Assembly: GCA_003278875.1 (NCBI GenBank) | Contig: QCCQ01000003.1 | Span: 44,749-108,748, forward strand | DNA: 64,000 nt | Reading direction: 5' to 3' | Origin: Prochlorococcus sp. AG-347-L21 | Lineage (GTDB): Bacteria; Cyanobacteriota; Cyanobacteriia; PCC-6307; Cyanobiaceae | Shown here: positions 44,129-54,158 of the stretch, piece by piece | Layout of the letters: the number at the start of each line of letters is the position of its first letter | How positions within the stretch are numbered: the first letter of the stretch is position 1 | The notes under the pieces: model-generated | The model's database searches: none | What the model saw: only the letters and a program-made list of their open reading frames with translations | Told to the model about the DNA's origin: nothing | Program-made: the position numbers and the translations under genes

Positions 44129-44632
44129 TTATACGGCATATAGTTTATCACTTACATTCTCTAGGTCTTTCAAAGTTAGATGGTAAGGTTTATTGATTTC
44201 TTTTGAGGGAAATCTCAACAAATAAGATGGATGAAAAATTACCATAATTTCTCTCCCATCTTTTTTAATCCATTGACCTCTTAAATTACTTATAGGATCT
44301 TTAACTTCTAAAATAGCTCTCATAGCAGTTGAACCAGTAAGTAATATAAATTTTGGATCAACTAGCTTTATTTGCTGTAATAACCAAGGTTTATGAATAT
44401 TAATTTCTCTAGCAGTGGGTTTTCTATTATTTGGTGGACGACATTTAATTACATTACAAATATAAACATCCTTCTTATAGTCAATCCCAGCTTGTATTAA
44501 TAATTCGTTTAAGAGCTTACCAGATTTACCTACATAAGGTTTTCCTTCTAAATCTTCCTGTGCTCCAGGTGCCTCACCAATTATTAACAAATCTGCGAAT
44601 ACACTTCCTCTCCCAACTACTAACCTTTTCAC
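44129..44632 (-). CDS. Family 4 uracil-DNA glycosylase lacking most Fe-S cysteines
   Basis: This 167-aa protein has the family 4 catalytic motif IGEAPGAQEDLEGKPYVGKSG (about residues 18-38), NVIKCRPPNNRKP (about 60-72) and HPSYLLRFP (about 133-141). Typical members carry an N-terminal CxxC and a later Cys in the EIxxC segment that hold a [4Fe-4S] cluster. Here the N-terminus begins at the GTG immediately before KRLVVGRG, and that later position reads EINIHKP, so only the KCRPP cysteine remains. The gene is not cut by a frameshift: upstream DNA is A+T-rich and non-coding. It should remove uracil from DNA. Confidence 0.85.
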   Translation of the reverse strand: MKRLVVGRGSVFADLLIIGEAPGAQEDLEGKPYVGKSGKLLNELLIQAGIDYKKDVYICNVIKCRPPNNRKPTAREINIHKPWLLQQIKLVDPKFILLTGSTAMRAILEVKDPISNLRGQWIKKDGREIMVIFHPSYLLRFPSKEINKPYHLTLKDLENVSDKLYAV

Positions 44633-44793
44633 TGAAAATAAAACTTTAAATATTTTTATCTTAAGAACTTAAAACATGAAAATAAAATAGATTAAGAAAA
44701 TGAACTAAATTAAACCATAGTGTGATAGTTTTATTTATTCTTAATTTATGCATTTGTCATTATTAAAAGTCATATTTGAAAAGTCATAAGTCA

Positions 44794-45972
44794 ATGAGTC
44801 AAGTTAATTTATCTGATCGGGCACTTTCGATTGAGCCTTCTCTTACATTGCAGATAAGTGCTAAAGCAAATCAATTATCTGCAGAAGGAGTAGATATTTG
44901 CAATTTAAGTGCAGGAGAACCTGATTTTGATGCCCCAAAAGAAGTTATAGAGGCTACAAGTAAAGCTATATTTGATGGATTCACAAAGTACGGGCCCGCA
45001 GCGGGTAATTTAGATCTCCGAAAAGCAATTGCAAATAAACTTCAAATTCAAAACGATTTAAATTATGAATTTGAAAATGTAATGGTTACAAATGGTGCTA
45101 AGCAAGCAATATATAATCTTTTCCAAGTCTTGTTAAATACTGGAGACGAAGTTATTATTCCTTCTCCATATTGGTTAAGTTATCCCCAGATGGTTAGATT
45201 GGCGGGTGGGGTGCCAATTTTTTCAAATTCTTCTGCAGAAGATGGATTCAAAATAAATATAGATGATTTGAAGTCTAAAATCTCTTCAAAAACTAAATTT
45301 ATAATTATCAATTCTCCTAATAACCCTACTGGAAGAGTTATGTCAAAGGAAGAATTATTACAAATTGCCGATTTAGCTAGAGAAAATCCAAATATCAATA
45401 TTCTTTCTGATGAGATTTACGAACTAATCCTTAAAAAAGAATTTAAACACTACAGTTTATCTTCATTAGCAAATGACTTAAAAGATAGAATTTTTATAAT
45501 AAATGGGTTTGCGAAAGGATGGGCTATGACTGGTTGGAGGATAGGTTATTTAGTAGGTCCCAAAGATGTAATCAAAGCATCCTCAGCATTACAAAGTCAA
45601 AGTACCAGTAATGTTTGCTCTTTTGTTCAAAAAGGTGCTTTAGAGGCTTTAAAAATTAATAATGAGTTTTTCTCAATGATAAATTGCCATTATGATCAAA
45701 GAAGAAGACTTCTCTATGAGGGCCTTAATAATATAAATGGGATTTATATTGAAGAACCTAACGGAGCATTTTACGCATTTCCAAAATTACCTGACTCCTC
45801 AATTACTTCTGTTGATTTCTGCAATAAAGCTCTTCAAGATTACGGATTAGTTGTTGTACCTGGAAAAGCTTTTGGCGCTGATCAATGTATAAGAATATCT
45901 TGTGCAGCTTCAGAAGTTAAAATAAAAGATGGACTGCAAAGGATTGAAAAAGCAGTCTCTGAATACTATTAA
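44794..45972 (+). CDS. aspC: Aspartate aminotransferase (class I, PLP)
   Basis: This 392-aa aminotransferase opens with RALSIEPSLTLQISAKANQL. It has INSPNNPTGRVMSKEEL (about residues 170-186) and ILSDEIYELIL. The PLP lysine lies in INGFAKGWAMTGWRIGYLVG (about 236-255), and ISCAAS carries the substrate Arg near the C-terminus. It interconverts aspartate and 2-oxoglutarate with oxaloacetate and glutamate. ATG 44794 is preferred to the in-frame TTG at 44776 because the conserved family start begins there. The gene precedes the phn transporter by 13 bp. Confidence 0.9.
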   Translation: MSQVNLSDRALSIEPSLTLQISAKANQLSAEGVDICNLSAGEPDFDAPKEVIEATSKAIFDGFTKYGPAAGNLDLRKAIANKLQIQNDLNYEFENVMVTNGAKQAIYNLFQVLLNTGDEVIIPSPYWLSYPQMVRLAGGVPIFSNSSAEDGFKINIDDLKSKISSKTKFIIINSPNNPTGRVMSKEELLQIADLARENPNINILSDEIYELILKKEFKHYSLSSLANDLKDRIFIINGFAKGWAMTGWRIGYLVGPKDVIKASSALQSQSTSNVCSFVQKGALEALKINNEFFSMINCHYDQRRRLLYEGLNNINGIYIEEPNGAFYAFPKLPDSSITSVDFCNKALQDYGLVVVPGKAFGADQCIRISCAASEVKIKDGLQRIEKAVSEYY

Positions 45973-45985
45973 TTTTATCTAATTT

Positions 45986-46879
45986 ATGTTTAATTTAAAG
46001 AATTTCCTAATAAGTTCTTCTTTATTATTCTCTATTTTTTCATCACCTGGATTTTCAAATCCCAAAGTTTTAAAAGTTGGAGCAATACCTGATCAAAACC
46101 AAGATGTTTTGGATAAAAGATTTAATTTATTTTCAAAAGAATTATCCAAACAACTTGATGTAGAAGTTAAATATATTCCTGTTATTAATTATGTTGCAGC
46201 AGTAACTGGATTTAGAACTAAAGATTTAGATTTAGTTTGGTTTGGCGGTTTATCAGGAGTTCAAGCCAGACTACAAAGTCCTAATTCAATTGTCATAGCT
46301 CAAAGAGATATCGATAAGGAATTTAAAAGTGTTTTTATAGTAAACAAAAATTTAGAACTTAACCCAATTTCAAACATTAAAGGACTTAATAAACTAAAAA
46401 ATTTGAGATTTACTTTTGGCTCTGAAAACTCAACTTCTGGAAGATTAATGCCAGAATATTTTTTAAATCGAGCAGGGGTAGAAATTAAAAATTTTAAGGG
46501 TAAAAAAGCAGGTTTTAGTGGGAGTCATGATGCCACTATAGCTTTAGTTAATAGTGGGGCATTTGATGCTGGAGCTTTAAATAAACAAGTTTGGGAAAAC
46601 ACTCTTAAAAATAATCCCAAAAGAACAAGTAATGCAGAATTATTCTGGATCACCCCAGAATATGTTGACTATCATTGGATTGCTCAAGGGGATCTTGAAA
46701 ACAGATTCGGAAAAGGGTTTACAAACGAACTTAAATCAGTAATTCTAAATTTAGATATTAAGCAAAAATCACATAAACAGATATTAGATATGTTCAATGC
46801 AAAAAAATTTATAAAGGCAGAATCAAAACAATATAAAAATATAGAGGAAATAGGGAGGAAATTAAATAAAATTAGATGA
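45986..46879 (+). CDS. phnD: Phosphonate/phosphite-binding protein PhnD-like
   Basis: This 297-aa periplasmic receptor has a signal peptide (LISSSLLFSIFSSPGFS) and the PhnD pattern: LKVGAIPDQNQDVLDKRFNL (about residues 29-48), DLVWFGGLSGVQARL, FTFGSENSTSGRLMPEYF (about 139-156) and SGSHDATIALVNSGAFDAGA. Members bind phosphonates, phosphite or phosphate. No phosphonate-cleaving enzyme is seen in the window, so the ligand is open. It overlaps phnC by 4 bp and forms a phnD-phnC-phnE operon. Confidence 0.86.
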   Translation: MFNLKNFLISSSLLFSIFSSPGFSNPKVLKVGAIPDQNQDVLDKRFNLFSKELSKQLDVEVKYIPVINYVAAVTGFRTKDLDLVWFGGLSGVQARLQSPNSIVIAQRDIDKEFKSVFIVNKNLELNPISNIKGLNKLKNLRFTFGSENSTSGRLMPEYFLNRAGVEIKNFKGKKAGFSGSHDATIALVNSGAFDAGALNKQVWENTLKNNPKRTSNAELFWITPEYVDYHWIAQGDLENRFGKGFTNELKSVILNLDIKQKSHKQILDMFNAKKFIKAESKQYKNIEEIGRKLNKIR

Positions 46880-47616
46880 ATAATACTGTCTTAGAATTAA
46901 AAAATATATCTTTTAAATACAAAAATGATCTAATCCTAAATAAAATAAATTTAAAAATAAATTCTGGGGAAAAGATTGCACTTTTAGGTAAAAGCGGTTC
47001 AGGAAAAACTACACTTATATCAGTACTTAATGGCACTATCAAGCCAACTCAAGGTGAGGTTAAATTATTCAATAAAAATTTCGAGGAATTAGATAGAAAG
47101 CAGAAAAGTAAGATAACAACTATATGGCAAGATTTAAGATTAATAGAAGATCTCTCTGCAGAACAAAATGTTAATTGTGGACTACTCGCGGAAAACAATT
47201 TTTATTTCGCTTTTAAAAATTTACTAAATATAAGTTCTTTTAAGAAGGCGCATAAATATATGAAATTATGTAGACTTCATAACTCTATTTACAACAAAAA
47301 AATCAGAGAACTATCTGGGGGGCAAAAACAAAGGGTGGCTATAGCTAGATCATTAATTCAAGGATCAAATATATTATTTGCAGATGAGCCTTTTAATAAT
47401 CTAGATCCCAAATTGATAACAACAATTAAAAACCTAATGCTAGACAGGTTCGATAAAAATAATATAAAAAAATCACCAAAGACGGCATTAGTTGCATTAC
47501 ATCGATTAGATTTTCTGAACGATTTCGATAAAGTTATTGGAATCAGGGATGGTAAGATTTTTTTCAATATCAAAAAAAATAACTTAAAGAAGATTCATTT
47601 AGACAAAATATATTAA
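46876..47616 (+). CDS. phnC: Phosphonate-type ABC transporter ATPase PhnC-like
   Basis: This 246-aa ATPase has Walker [15 protein letters not shown] (about residues 36-49), Q-loop TTIWQDLRL, signature RELSGGQKQRVAIARSL (about 140-156), and Walker B ILFADEPFNNLDPK. It overlaps phnD by 4 bp and lies 4 bp before phnE. Normal length and all motifs indicate an active importer ATPase. Confidence 0.88.
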   Translation: MNNTVLELKNISFKYKNDLILNKINLKINSGEKIALLGKSGSGKTTLISVLNGTIKPTQGEVKLFNKNFEELDRKQKSKITTIWQDLRLIEDLSAEQNVNCGLLAENNFYFAFKNLLNISSFKKAHKYMKLCRLHNSIYNKKIRELSGGQKQRVAIARSLIQGSNILFADEPFNNLDPKLITTIKNLMLDRFDKNNIKKSPKTALVALHRLDFLNDFDKVIGIRDGKIFFNIKKNNLKKIHLDKIY

Positions 47617-47620
47617 TTAG

Positions 47621-49123
47621 TTGAACAAATTAAAATTAAACTATACCTCATTATCTTTTCTTCCAATTTTGGTATGCATACCTCTAGGGTATCAATTAAT
47701 AAACAATATTCATTTTGGAGGATTTAAATTATTCCAAGAATTCTTAATTTCTGCATTTAATCCCAAGATCGATAATGAAATTATTATTACCGTAATTAAG
47801 CGATTAAATGAAACTATCTTAATTGGTTTTTTTAGTTGGTTAGTAAGTATTATTTTTGGAGCAATTTTTGGAATAATTTCCTCAAATATTTTTTATAAAA
47901 TCTTTAATATTCCAAATTTTTTCTACCGCATAATAAGGTTTTTTCTAACAATAATTAGATCTATACACGAAGTGGTTTGGGGAATACTATTAATGCAAAT
48001 ATATGGAATAAATTTTTCGATAGGAATAATAGCTATATGTATACCTTATATTGCTGTAAATTCAAAAGTTTTTGCTGAACAATTAGAAAATATTGACTAC
48101 AGAAGTTTTGAATCTATAAATCAAATAAATGCACCTAAATTTTCTTCTTTACTAACTTTAATATGGAATCCAATAATAAATACATTTAAAAACTTTGGTT
48201 TATATCGATTAGAGTGTTCAATAAGAAGTACGGTGATTTTAGGACTTTTTGGGATTGGAGGAATAGGTACCAGTATTTATTTATCTTTCCAGACTCTTAA
48301 TTTTAGAGACTTATGGACTTATTTATGGTCCTTAGCAATTTTGATAATTCTTTCTGGATTAATATTTAAAAAAATAAAATTTAATACTACAAATAAAATC
48401 CTATCTATTTTTTTTATTGCAGTTTTTTTCCTAACAATTTTATTTTCTTTTTCATATTTTCTTTATTTTATTTTTAATAGTAATTTTGAAAATTTTAATT
48501 CCGTTAGTTCTCAATTTAATTCAAGCTCAGATTTAGGATTATTTAATTTCTTAAAACTTATATTAGAAACAATAATTTTAAGTTTATTATCAACAGGAAT
48601 CGCAATTAGTTTACCTCCATTAGTAATAGGAATTTTTAACAACAATACTTCTAAAATTTTTATAAAAATTTTTGCATTTTTATTACGTTTAATACCTACA
48701 CCTGTAATACTTCTAACTCTATTATTTTTTAATAATCCTTCTGTATCTTTAGCAGCTTTAACATTAGGTCTCCACAACGCTGGTATTACTAGCAAATTAC
48801 TTTTTACAAATCTAGAGAGCCAAGACAAGAGAAATTATATTGCAATGAAATCTTTAGGAATCTCAAAAAAGACTAGTTGGCTTTTAGGTTTATTTTCTCA
48901 ACAAGCAAAAAGTTACTTAGCATATTGCGCTTATAGATCTGACATCATTGTTAGAGAAACTGCAATTGTTGGGGTTATTGGAAGTGTTGGTCTAGGCTGG
49001 CAATTGCAAGAATCACTAAGTTCCTTCGCATGGCAAGAAGTTACCATAGTTTTGATAGCTTATAGCTCCATCGCAATAGTTGGCGAATTAATAAATGGTA
49101 AAATCAAAAATAGTTTAACTTGA
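47621..49123 (+). CDS. phnE: Phosphonate-type ABC permease, two-domain PhnE-like
   Basis: This 500-aa permease contains two fused permease units, each about 250 aa. The first covers residues 1-240, with FLTIIRSIHEVVWGILLMQI; the second covers about 260-500, with FAFLLRLIPTPVILLTLLFF and IVGVIGSVGLGWQLQESLSS. The common PhnE is a single unit, so this one probably provides both halves of the channel. The start is TTG 47621, 4 bp after phnC. It completes phnD-phnC-phnE. Confidence 0.83.
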   Translation: MNKLKLNYTSLSFLPILVCIPLGYQLINNIHFGGFKLFQEFLISAFNPKIDNEIIITVIKRLNETILIGFFSWLVSIIFGAIFGIISSNIFYKIFNIPNFFYRIIRFFLTIIRSIHEVVWGILLMQIYGINFSIGIIAICIPYIAVNSKVFAEQLENIDYRSFESINQINAPKFSSLLTLIWNPIINTFKNFGLYRLECSIRSTVILGLFGIGGIGTSIYLSFQTLNFRDLWTYLWSLAILIILSGLIFKKIKFNTTNKILSIFFIAVFFLTILFSFSYFLYFIFNSNFENFNSVSSQFNSSSDLGLFNFLKLILETIILSLLSTGIAISLPPLVIGIFNNNTSKIFIKIFAFLLRLIPTPVILLTLLFFNNPSVSLAALTLGLHNAGITSKLLFTNLESQDKRNYIAMKSLGISKKTSWLLGLFSQQAKSYLAYCAYRSDIIVRETAIVGVIGSVGLGWQLQESLSSFAWQEVTIVLIAYSSIAIVGELINGKIKNSLT

Positions 49124-49171
49124 TTTGTAAGAATAATTTGTTAAATCAAGTAATTATTTTTTCCAGTTATA

Positions 49172-49816
49172 GTGATTAGTTTACCAAAACAGCTAGTTGT
49201 AATTGGAGATAGCTCAGTTTATGGATGGGGAGATAATGAGGGTGGTGGATGGTGTGAGAGGCTTAGAAAAGATTGGTGCAATAACCAAAATGGGCCAGTT
49301 ATTTATCAACTTGGCGTTAGGGGAGATGGGATAGAAAAAGTTTCATCTAGATGGGAAAAAGAATGGTCATCTAGAGGAGAAACGAGAAGAAATAAACCTA
49401 AAGCAATCCTACTCAATGTAGGTCTTAACGACACTGCAGCAATTGGTCAGATAAATGGAAGACATCAATTAGATATAGATGGATTTGAATATGGATTAGA
49501 GAGGCTAATTAATGAAATGAACTCTCAAACAAATGTATTTGTTATTGGTTTGACACCAGTTGACGAAAGCAAAATGCCGTTTGCAGGATGTCTATGGTAC
49601 TCAAATGATTTTTGTAATTCTTATGAAAGGAGAATGGAGGAAGTATGTCTCAATCAGAACGTCCCATTTCTTCCTACTTTTAGAGAAATGTACTCTGATA
49701 AAAGGAGTAAAAATTGGATTACGCATGATGGAATTCATCTAAATTCCGAAGGTCATTTCTGGCTTTTCCAAAGACTTAAAAGCTGGGAGATTCTTAAAAA
49801 ATGGAAGGAATCCTAG
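49172..49816 (+). CDS. SGNH/GDSL-family hydrolase
   Basis: This 214-aa protein has the SGNH blocks: VVIGDSSVYGWGD (catalytic Ser in GDS, about residues 9-21), GVRGDGIEKV, ILLNVGLNDTA (about 88-98) and the late HDGIHLNSEGHFWLFQRL with Asp/His. There is no signal peptide, so it is cytoplasmic. The substrate is unknown (ester or thioester). The start is GTG 49172. It is convergent with the DUF92 gene. Confidence 0.8.
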   Translation: MISLPKQLVVIGDSSVYGWGDNEGGGWCERLRKDWCNNQNGPVIYQLGVRGDGIEKVSSRWEKEWSSRGETRRNKPKAILLNVGLNDTAAIGQINGRHQLDIDGFEYGLERLINEMNSQTNVFVIGLTPVDESKMPFAGCLWYSNDFCNSYERRMEEVCLNQNVPFLPTFREMYSDKRSKNWITHDGIHLNSEGHFWLFQRLKSWEILKKWKES

Positions 49817-49832
49817 GTCTTTCCAAATATTA

Positions 49833-50576
49833 TTAATTTAAAAAATATGAATATAAAATAAGAGCAAAGATAGCAAAAACAGAAGCAATACTTGTCTGAA
49901 TAGCATTTACCAATTCATTACTTAATTTATATTTGTTTTGAAATTTAGCACCAATAATACTTTCAGAAAGTGTTGCCAAGAATCCAGAAACTACAACAAC
50001 TAAAAAATGATATTTTGTAGAAATAATTGATAGACGAAGCATTATAAAAGTCATAAATATTGATCCCAAAACACTAGCTAATGTTCCTTCTATACTTATT
50101 CCTCCTTCAGTTCCTCTATCCACCTTTTTAAAGGAAGTAATTAAGTATGTGTCTTTACCAAATCTTTTTCCAATTTCGCTACCAAAAGTATCCGCCAACT
50201 TTGCAGCAAAACTTGCAGCAAAACCTACTTTAAACATCACTACATTGGCAGCATTAAATTTGGTCATAATAGCAAGAAATAATCCTGTAGCTGCAGAGCC
50301 CCATACATTCTCAGGACCTCTTCTCCCGCCTCTCTTTTCAGCAATTCCTTGTGCTTTTTTAAATTTAAAACCTATTTTGGTAACGAGAGATCCAAATAAT
50401 AAATAAATTACAACTGACATCCATCCCTGCCAAGACAAACATCCCCACAAAATTGTGCCTAAGATGCCTGCACTTACCCAACCACTTTTCGTCATCAAAG
50501 GAATCTTGCAAAATATATAAATCAAAATGAAATTAATAATAAAACCTATAAAAAATTGATTTCTAATTAAATCCAT
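49833..50576 (-). CDS. DUF92 / VTE6-like membrane protein
   Basis: This 247-aa membrane protein of the TIGR00297/DUF92 family has several hydrophobic segments plus the characteristic polar loops KAQGIAEKRGGRRGPENVWG (about residues 74-93), ADTFGSEIGKRFGK (about 128-141) and GTEGGISIEGTLASVLGS. Plant VTE6 is a phytyl-phosphate kinase of tocopherol and phylloquinone synthesis; the same role is plausible in cyanobacteria. It lies 6 bp after rsmE on the same strand. Confidence 0.8.
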   Translation of the reverse strand: MDLIRNQFFIGFIINFILIYIFCKIPLMTKSGWVSAGILGTILWGCLSWQGWMSVVIYLLFGSLVTKIGFKFKKAQGIAEKRGGRRGPENVWGSAATGLFLAIMTKFNAANVVMFKVGFAASFAAKLADTFGSEIGKRFGKDTYLITSFKKVDRGTEGGISIEGTLASVLGSIFMTFIMLRLSIISTKYHFLVVVVSGFLATLSESIIGAKFQNKYKLSNELVNAIQTSIASVFAIFALILYSYFLN

Positions 50577-50582
50577 ATTTAT

Positions 50583-51356
50583 CTAATTTGTTAATTTCAA
50601 ATCGATTCTCCATTGATTTAAAATTGATGATGCGTTAATACTAGCCGTCGAAGTTCTTAAGATAGTGTCAGAAAGTTTAACAGAGGTAATATTATTTTTA
50701 TTAAAAAAATCAATTTCTTTAGAGGACCAACCTCCTTCAGGACCAATTACATTCCAAAAAGTACCTCCTTTTTTATTTCCAAATTCTTGTTGTTTTCTTA
50801 ACCATTGATTTAAGTCATATAGTGTTTCTTCTCTAGTTATAGAAATTGAAACTCTTTCTTGATTATTTCTATTTTTTAGCCATTCAATGATTTCCATTCC
50901 ATTTAAAATAGTGGGTTTCCATAATCTCTCACTTTGCTCAACTGCTTCTTTGATAATTAAATTCCATCTCAAAATTTTTCTAGAAAAATTTAAATTTTTG
51001 TTTATCTGTCTTTCTGAAAATAATGGCTGTATATAATCAATTCCTATTTCAGTACACATTTTTAAAATATCATCAAAACCACTTTTTGGTATAACAACAG
51101 CTATTCCTAATAAGTGAATTTCTTGTTCTTGAAATAAGTAAGGTTTTTTTGATTTAATTATTTCTAAGCAATCATTTTTAACTTTTATAGCTTTCCATAA
51201 TGAACCCTCTCCGTTAGCTATAAATATTTTTTTACCATTTTTTATCCTCATTACTTTATTTAAATAATGAGCCTCTTCTTTAGAAAGTTCTAAATTATTG
51301 TTCTTAATATTTTCAATTCTTTCACGGGAAATGATTAATCTTGTTAAGTCTTCCAT
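50583..51356 (-). CDS. rsmE: 16S rRNA (uracil-1498-N3) methyltransferase RsmE
   Basis: This 257-aa SPOUT methyltransferase has EAHYLNKVMRIKNGKKIFIA (PUA-like start, about residues 25-44), LGIAVVIPKSGFDDILKMCT and FSERQ. The knotted SAM site is VIGPEGGWSSKEIDFF (about 207-222), with LSDTILRTSTASINAS following. It methylates U1498 of 16S rRNA. It is flanked by DUF92 and DUF3531 genes with very short gaps, suggesting one operon. Confidence 0.92.
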   Translation of the reverse strand: MEDLTRLIISRERIENIKNNNLELSKEEAHYLNKVMRIKNGKKIFIANGEGSLWKAIKVKNDCLEIIKSKKPYLFQEQEIHLLGIAVVIPKSGFDDILKMCTEIGIDYIQPLFSERQINKNLNFSRKILRWNLIIKEAVEQSERLWKPTILNGMEIIEWLKNRNNQERVSISITREETLYDLNQWLRKQQEFGNKKGGTFWNVIGPEGGWSSKEIDFFNKNNITSVKLSDTILRTSTASINASSILNQWRIDLKLTN

Positions 51357-51365
51357 CTAAAACTC

Positions 51366-51809
51366 TTAATCTTTGAAAACTAAATCTTCATGTTCTTCAA
51401 CTGCCCAATCATCATTTTCACCCCCAATAATTAAGTCTTCAATTTTTACATAATTATTTGATATCTCATTCAAAGAATTAATTAATATATCTATTGAAAT
51501 GGAGTCTGAAGTTCCAAAATCAACCCAACATCTTCCCCAAAGATTTTGATATTCCATAATTCCTAAATTATGCATTAAGGCTGGAAGAGATGCATTTTTT
51601 TGGTCATTATCGTATGACATCCAACTTAAATCGGAACCCTCCTCATGTGTTTGCAAATTTTCAGAATTAAATCCACCTAACCTTCCTAAAACGTACCAAC
51701 TATCAAAAACACCATCTAAATAATTTTTTTCGTCTTGAGTTGGTGATTCTGAAAACCTGATCCATATCCAACAATTAAAAGGATCAACTTCCCTAAAAAT
51801 AATATTCAT
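51366..51809 (-). CDS. DUF3531-family protein
   Basis: This 147-aa soluble protein (MNIIFREVDPFNCWIWIRFS) includes GVFDSWYVLGRLGGFNSENL (about residues 34-53), LSWMSYDND and LWGRCWVDFGTSDSISIDIL. This matches the cyanobacterial and plastid DUF3531 family of unknown function. An acidic C-terminus follows. It lies 9 bp upstream of rsmE on the same strand, so they are probably co-transcribed. Confidence 0.75.
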   Translation of the reverse strand: MNIIFREVDPFNCWIWIRFSESPTQDEKNYLDGVFDSWYVLGRLGGFNSENLQTHEEGSDLSWMSYDNDQKNASLPALMHNLGIMEYQNLWGRCWVDFGTSDSISIDILINSLNEISNNYVKIEDLIIGGENDDWAVEEHEDLVFKD

Positions 51810-51892
51810 ATTGACTAATATCTTTTTAGATCTATAGCTATTATAAGTAAGTTATTACTAGATTCAAATTCATACCTATAACTTAATTAATA

Positions 51893-52540
51893 ATGCTTGA
51901 TTTAAAAGAAATATCTTATCAACCCCAAACTGGTGAAGGAAAAATAATAGACAATTTAAATTTAAAAGTTCATGAAAATGAAATCATTTTAATTTGCGGC
52001 AATAGTGGTTCTGGGAAAACAACGCTACTCGAAATAATAAGCGGATTAACAAATCCACAAAAAGGAAAAATTACTTGGAAGAATAAAATTTTGTCTTCTA
52101 GACAAAGAAGATGGTTTTGCGGAGTAGTATTCCAATTTCCTGAAAGATACTTTATGGGTACAACCATTGGCAAAGAATTAAAAATAGGCCATAAATCTTT
52201 AAGAGAAAAAAATATAGAAATAGTTTTAAATAAAGTTGGTTTGAAAAAAATTAATCTGACTCAACCCCCAGAACAACTAAGTGGCGGTCAACAAAGGCGG
52301 TTAGCTGTAGCAGTTCAACTACTAAGAAACCCCTCAATTCTTTTACTTGATGAACCAACTGCTGGATTAGACTATTCAATGAGAAATGATGTAAAGAATT
52401 TGATTCTTGATTTAAAAAATAAAAATACAATTATTATTGTTACTCATGAACCTGCCTTATTTGAGGGAATTCCTTCTAGGATATTATTCTTGGAAAAAGG
52501 AAAAATCAAAAATTTTATGAAAGAGAATCATGCAGGATAG
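51893..52540 (+). CDS. ECF-like ABC transporter ATPase
   Basis: This 215-aa ATPase has Walker [19 protein letters not shown] (about residues 34-51), then the segment [18 protein letters not shown] typical of energy-coupling-factor (EcfA/CbiO) ATPases, signature [18 protein letters not shown], and Walker [15 protein letters not shown]. No permease is next to it, so its partner and substrate are unknown. It overlaps hslO by 11 bp. Confidence 0.83.
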   Translation: MLDLKEISYQPQTGEGKIIDNLNLKVHENEIILICGNSGSGKTTLLEIISGLTNPQKGKITWKNKILSSRQRRWFCGVVFQFPERYFMGTTIGKELKIGHKSLREKNIEIVLNKVGLKKINLTQPPEQLSGGQQRRLAVAVQLLRNPSILLLDEPTAGLDYSMRNDVKNLILDLKNKNTIIIVTHEPALFEGIPSRILFLEKGKIKNFMKENHAG

Positions 52541-53438
52541 GATAGTCCGGGCTACTGCAGCCAATGGAGGTATAAGATTAGTTGCGGTCTTAACAACAGA
52601 ATCTTCTTTAGAAGCAAAAAAAAGACACGGTCTTTCTTATTTAACCACCTGTATCTTAGGCAGAGCATTTAGTGCTTCACTGCTTTTAGCAAGCTCGATG
52701 AAGATAATGCATGGGAGAGTTACTTTAAGAGTTAGATCGGACGGACCTTTAAAGGGATTACTAGTTGATGCAGGTAGAGACGGAAAAGTTAGGGGTTATG
52801 TAGGGAATCCCAATTTAGAATTAGACTTAGTCAAAAGAAACAGCAATAAATATTCTTTTGACTTCACAAAAGCATTAGGTACAGGATATTTAAATGTTAT
52901 TAGAGATAGCGGAATTGGAGAACCCTTTACAAGTACAGTTGAATTAGTAAATGGTAATATTGCAGAAGACTTAGCTTCATATTTATATCATTCAGAGCAA
53001 ACTCCCTCCGCTGTATTTATAGGAGAAAAAATTCAACATAAAAGTGTTATTTGTAGTGGTGGCTTATTAGCTCAAGTTTTACCTAAAAAAGATACGGACC
53101 CACTACTTGTCTCACTACTTGAAGAAAGATGCAAAGAAATTAATTCTTTCAGCGAAGACCTATTTAAGTCAAAAGATAATCTTCTTTCGTTAATTAGGAA
53201 TATATTTCCCGATATTGACGATAAATCAATCTCTGAAAAAGCTCGTTCCCAAGAAGTGAGTTTTAAATGCAAGTGTTCCAAACAAAGAAGTTTAAATGCA
53301 ATGAAAATGCTTGATAAGAGCGAGTTAGAGGACATCCTCAAGAAAGAGGGCAAAGCAGAGTTGATTTGTGAATTCTGTAAAAATAAATATCTTATAAATC
53401 ATGGAGAAATTAAATCGATGATAGAAAATCAATCATAA
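52530..53438 (+). CDS. hslO: Redox-activated chaperone Hsp33
   Basis: This 302-aa protein matches Hsp33: the N-terminal core with [20 protein letters not shown] (about residues 6-25), [16 protein letters not shown] and the interface [11 protein letters not shown]. The C-terminal zinc switch has cysteines in FKCKCSKQR (about 246-254) and [10 protein letters not shown] (about 280-289). Oxidation of these cysteines activates it to hold unfolding proteins. The gene overlaps the ABC ATPase gene by 11 bp. Confidence 0.94.
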   Translation: MQDRIVRATAANGGIRLVAVLTTESSLEAKKRHGLSYLTTCILGRAFSASLLLASSMKIMHGRVTLRVRSDGPLKGLLVDAGRDGKVRGYVGNPNLELDLVKRNSNKYSFDFTKALGTGYLNVIRDSGIGEPFTSTVELVNGNIAEDLASYLYHSEQTPSAVFIGEKIQHKSVICSGGLLAQVLPKKDTDPLLVSLLEERCKEINSFSEDLFKSKDNLLSLIRNIFPDIDDKSISEKARSQEVSFKCKCSKQRSLNAMKMLDKSELEDILKKEGKAELICEFCKNKYLINHGEIKSMIENQS

Positions 53439-54107
53439 AAAAATTACTCCTAGCCATAAAATAATCATAGCCGGAATACTTTGAATTTTTTGTATTGATA
53501 AAGAGTTGTTTGATACTTCCTCAATGAAAGAATTATTTTCAAGCAATCCACCAAATATTAATCCTATCGACAGAAAGGTAACACTCCAACCCAGAGAACC
53601 TATAAATCTTTTCCCCGATTTAATTTGAGTATAGGTAAGTATTAATGTTGAGATAGAGAGTAAAAGTCTATTATTTGAGTCTGGACTGATAAATAACAAA
53701 ATTAAAAATAATAGCCCAAAAGATATTTTTATTGAAAGATTATCAAATGAGGGGGTAGTTATTTTTGGCAGAGTATATTGACTTGAATTGTTAGAGTTAT
53801 TATTTAAATTTTTTATCTTAGAAAGCAGTGGGAAATTATTATTGGTAAATTGATTAATTTGTTTTTCTTTTTTTGAGGCACTCACAGCTTCATAGCTTAC
53901 ATTCCCTGATTGCCTTGCTTTCAAACTCCCCATGAGTAATTGATCAAAGGAAGATTCTATTTTCGCTTTTAAAAGTAAATCTTCACCAGCCTCTTTAACT
54001 TTAATATCTCTAGCCTTCTGAATATCCTCAAAAGCAGCACCTTCTTTTACACCTAAAATTTCATAAGGTGATTTTTCGTTATTGTTTTCACTTTTGTTTG
54101 AATCCAA
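53433..54107 (-). CDS. CPP1-like (DUF3353) J-like membrane protein
   Basis: This 224-aa protein starts with a J-domain-like region without [23 protein letters not shown] (about residues 13-32). A linker and four or so membrane helices follow in the C-terminal half. CPP1-like proteins help stabilise light-dependent protochlorophyllide oxidoreductase in chloroplasts; the cyanobacterial role is less certain. It is convergent with hslO (6-bp overlap) and lies 51 bp after prfC. Confidence 0.75.
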   Translation of the reverse strand: MDSNKSENNNEKSPYEILGVKEGAAFEDIQKARDIKVKEAGEDLLLKAKIESSFDQLLMGSLKARQSGNVSYEAVSASKKEKQINQFTNNNFPLLSKIKNLNNNSNNSSQYTLPKITTPSFDNLSIKISFGLLFLILLFISPDSNNRLLLSISTLILTYTQIKSGKRFIGSLGWSVTFLSIGLIFGGLLENNSFIEEVSNNSLSIQKIQSIPAMIILWLGVIFL

Positions 54108-54158
54108 AATTTTTTACCAATACTAATAGATTAACTAATTTTATAATCCATTAAGACT

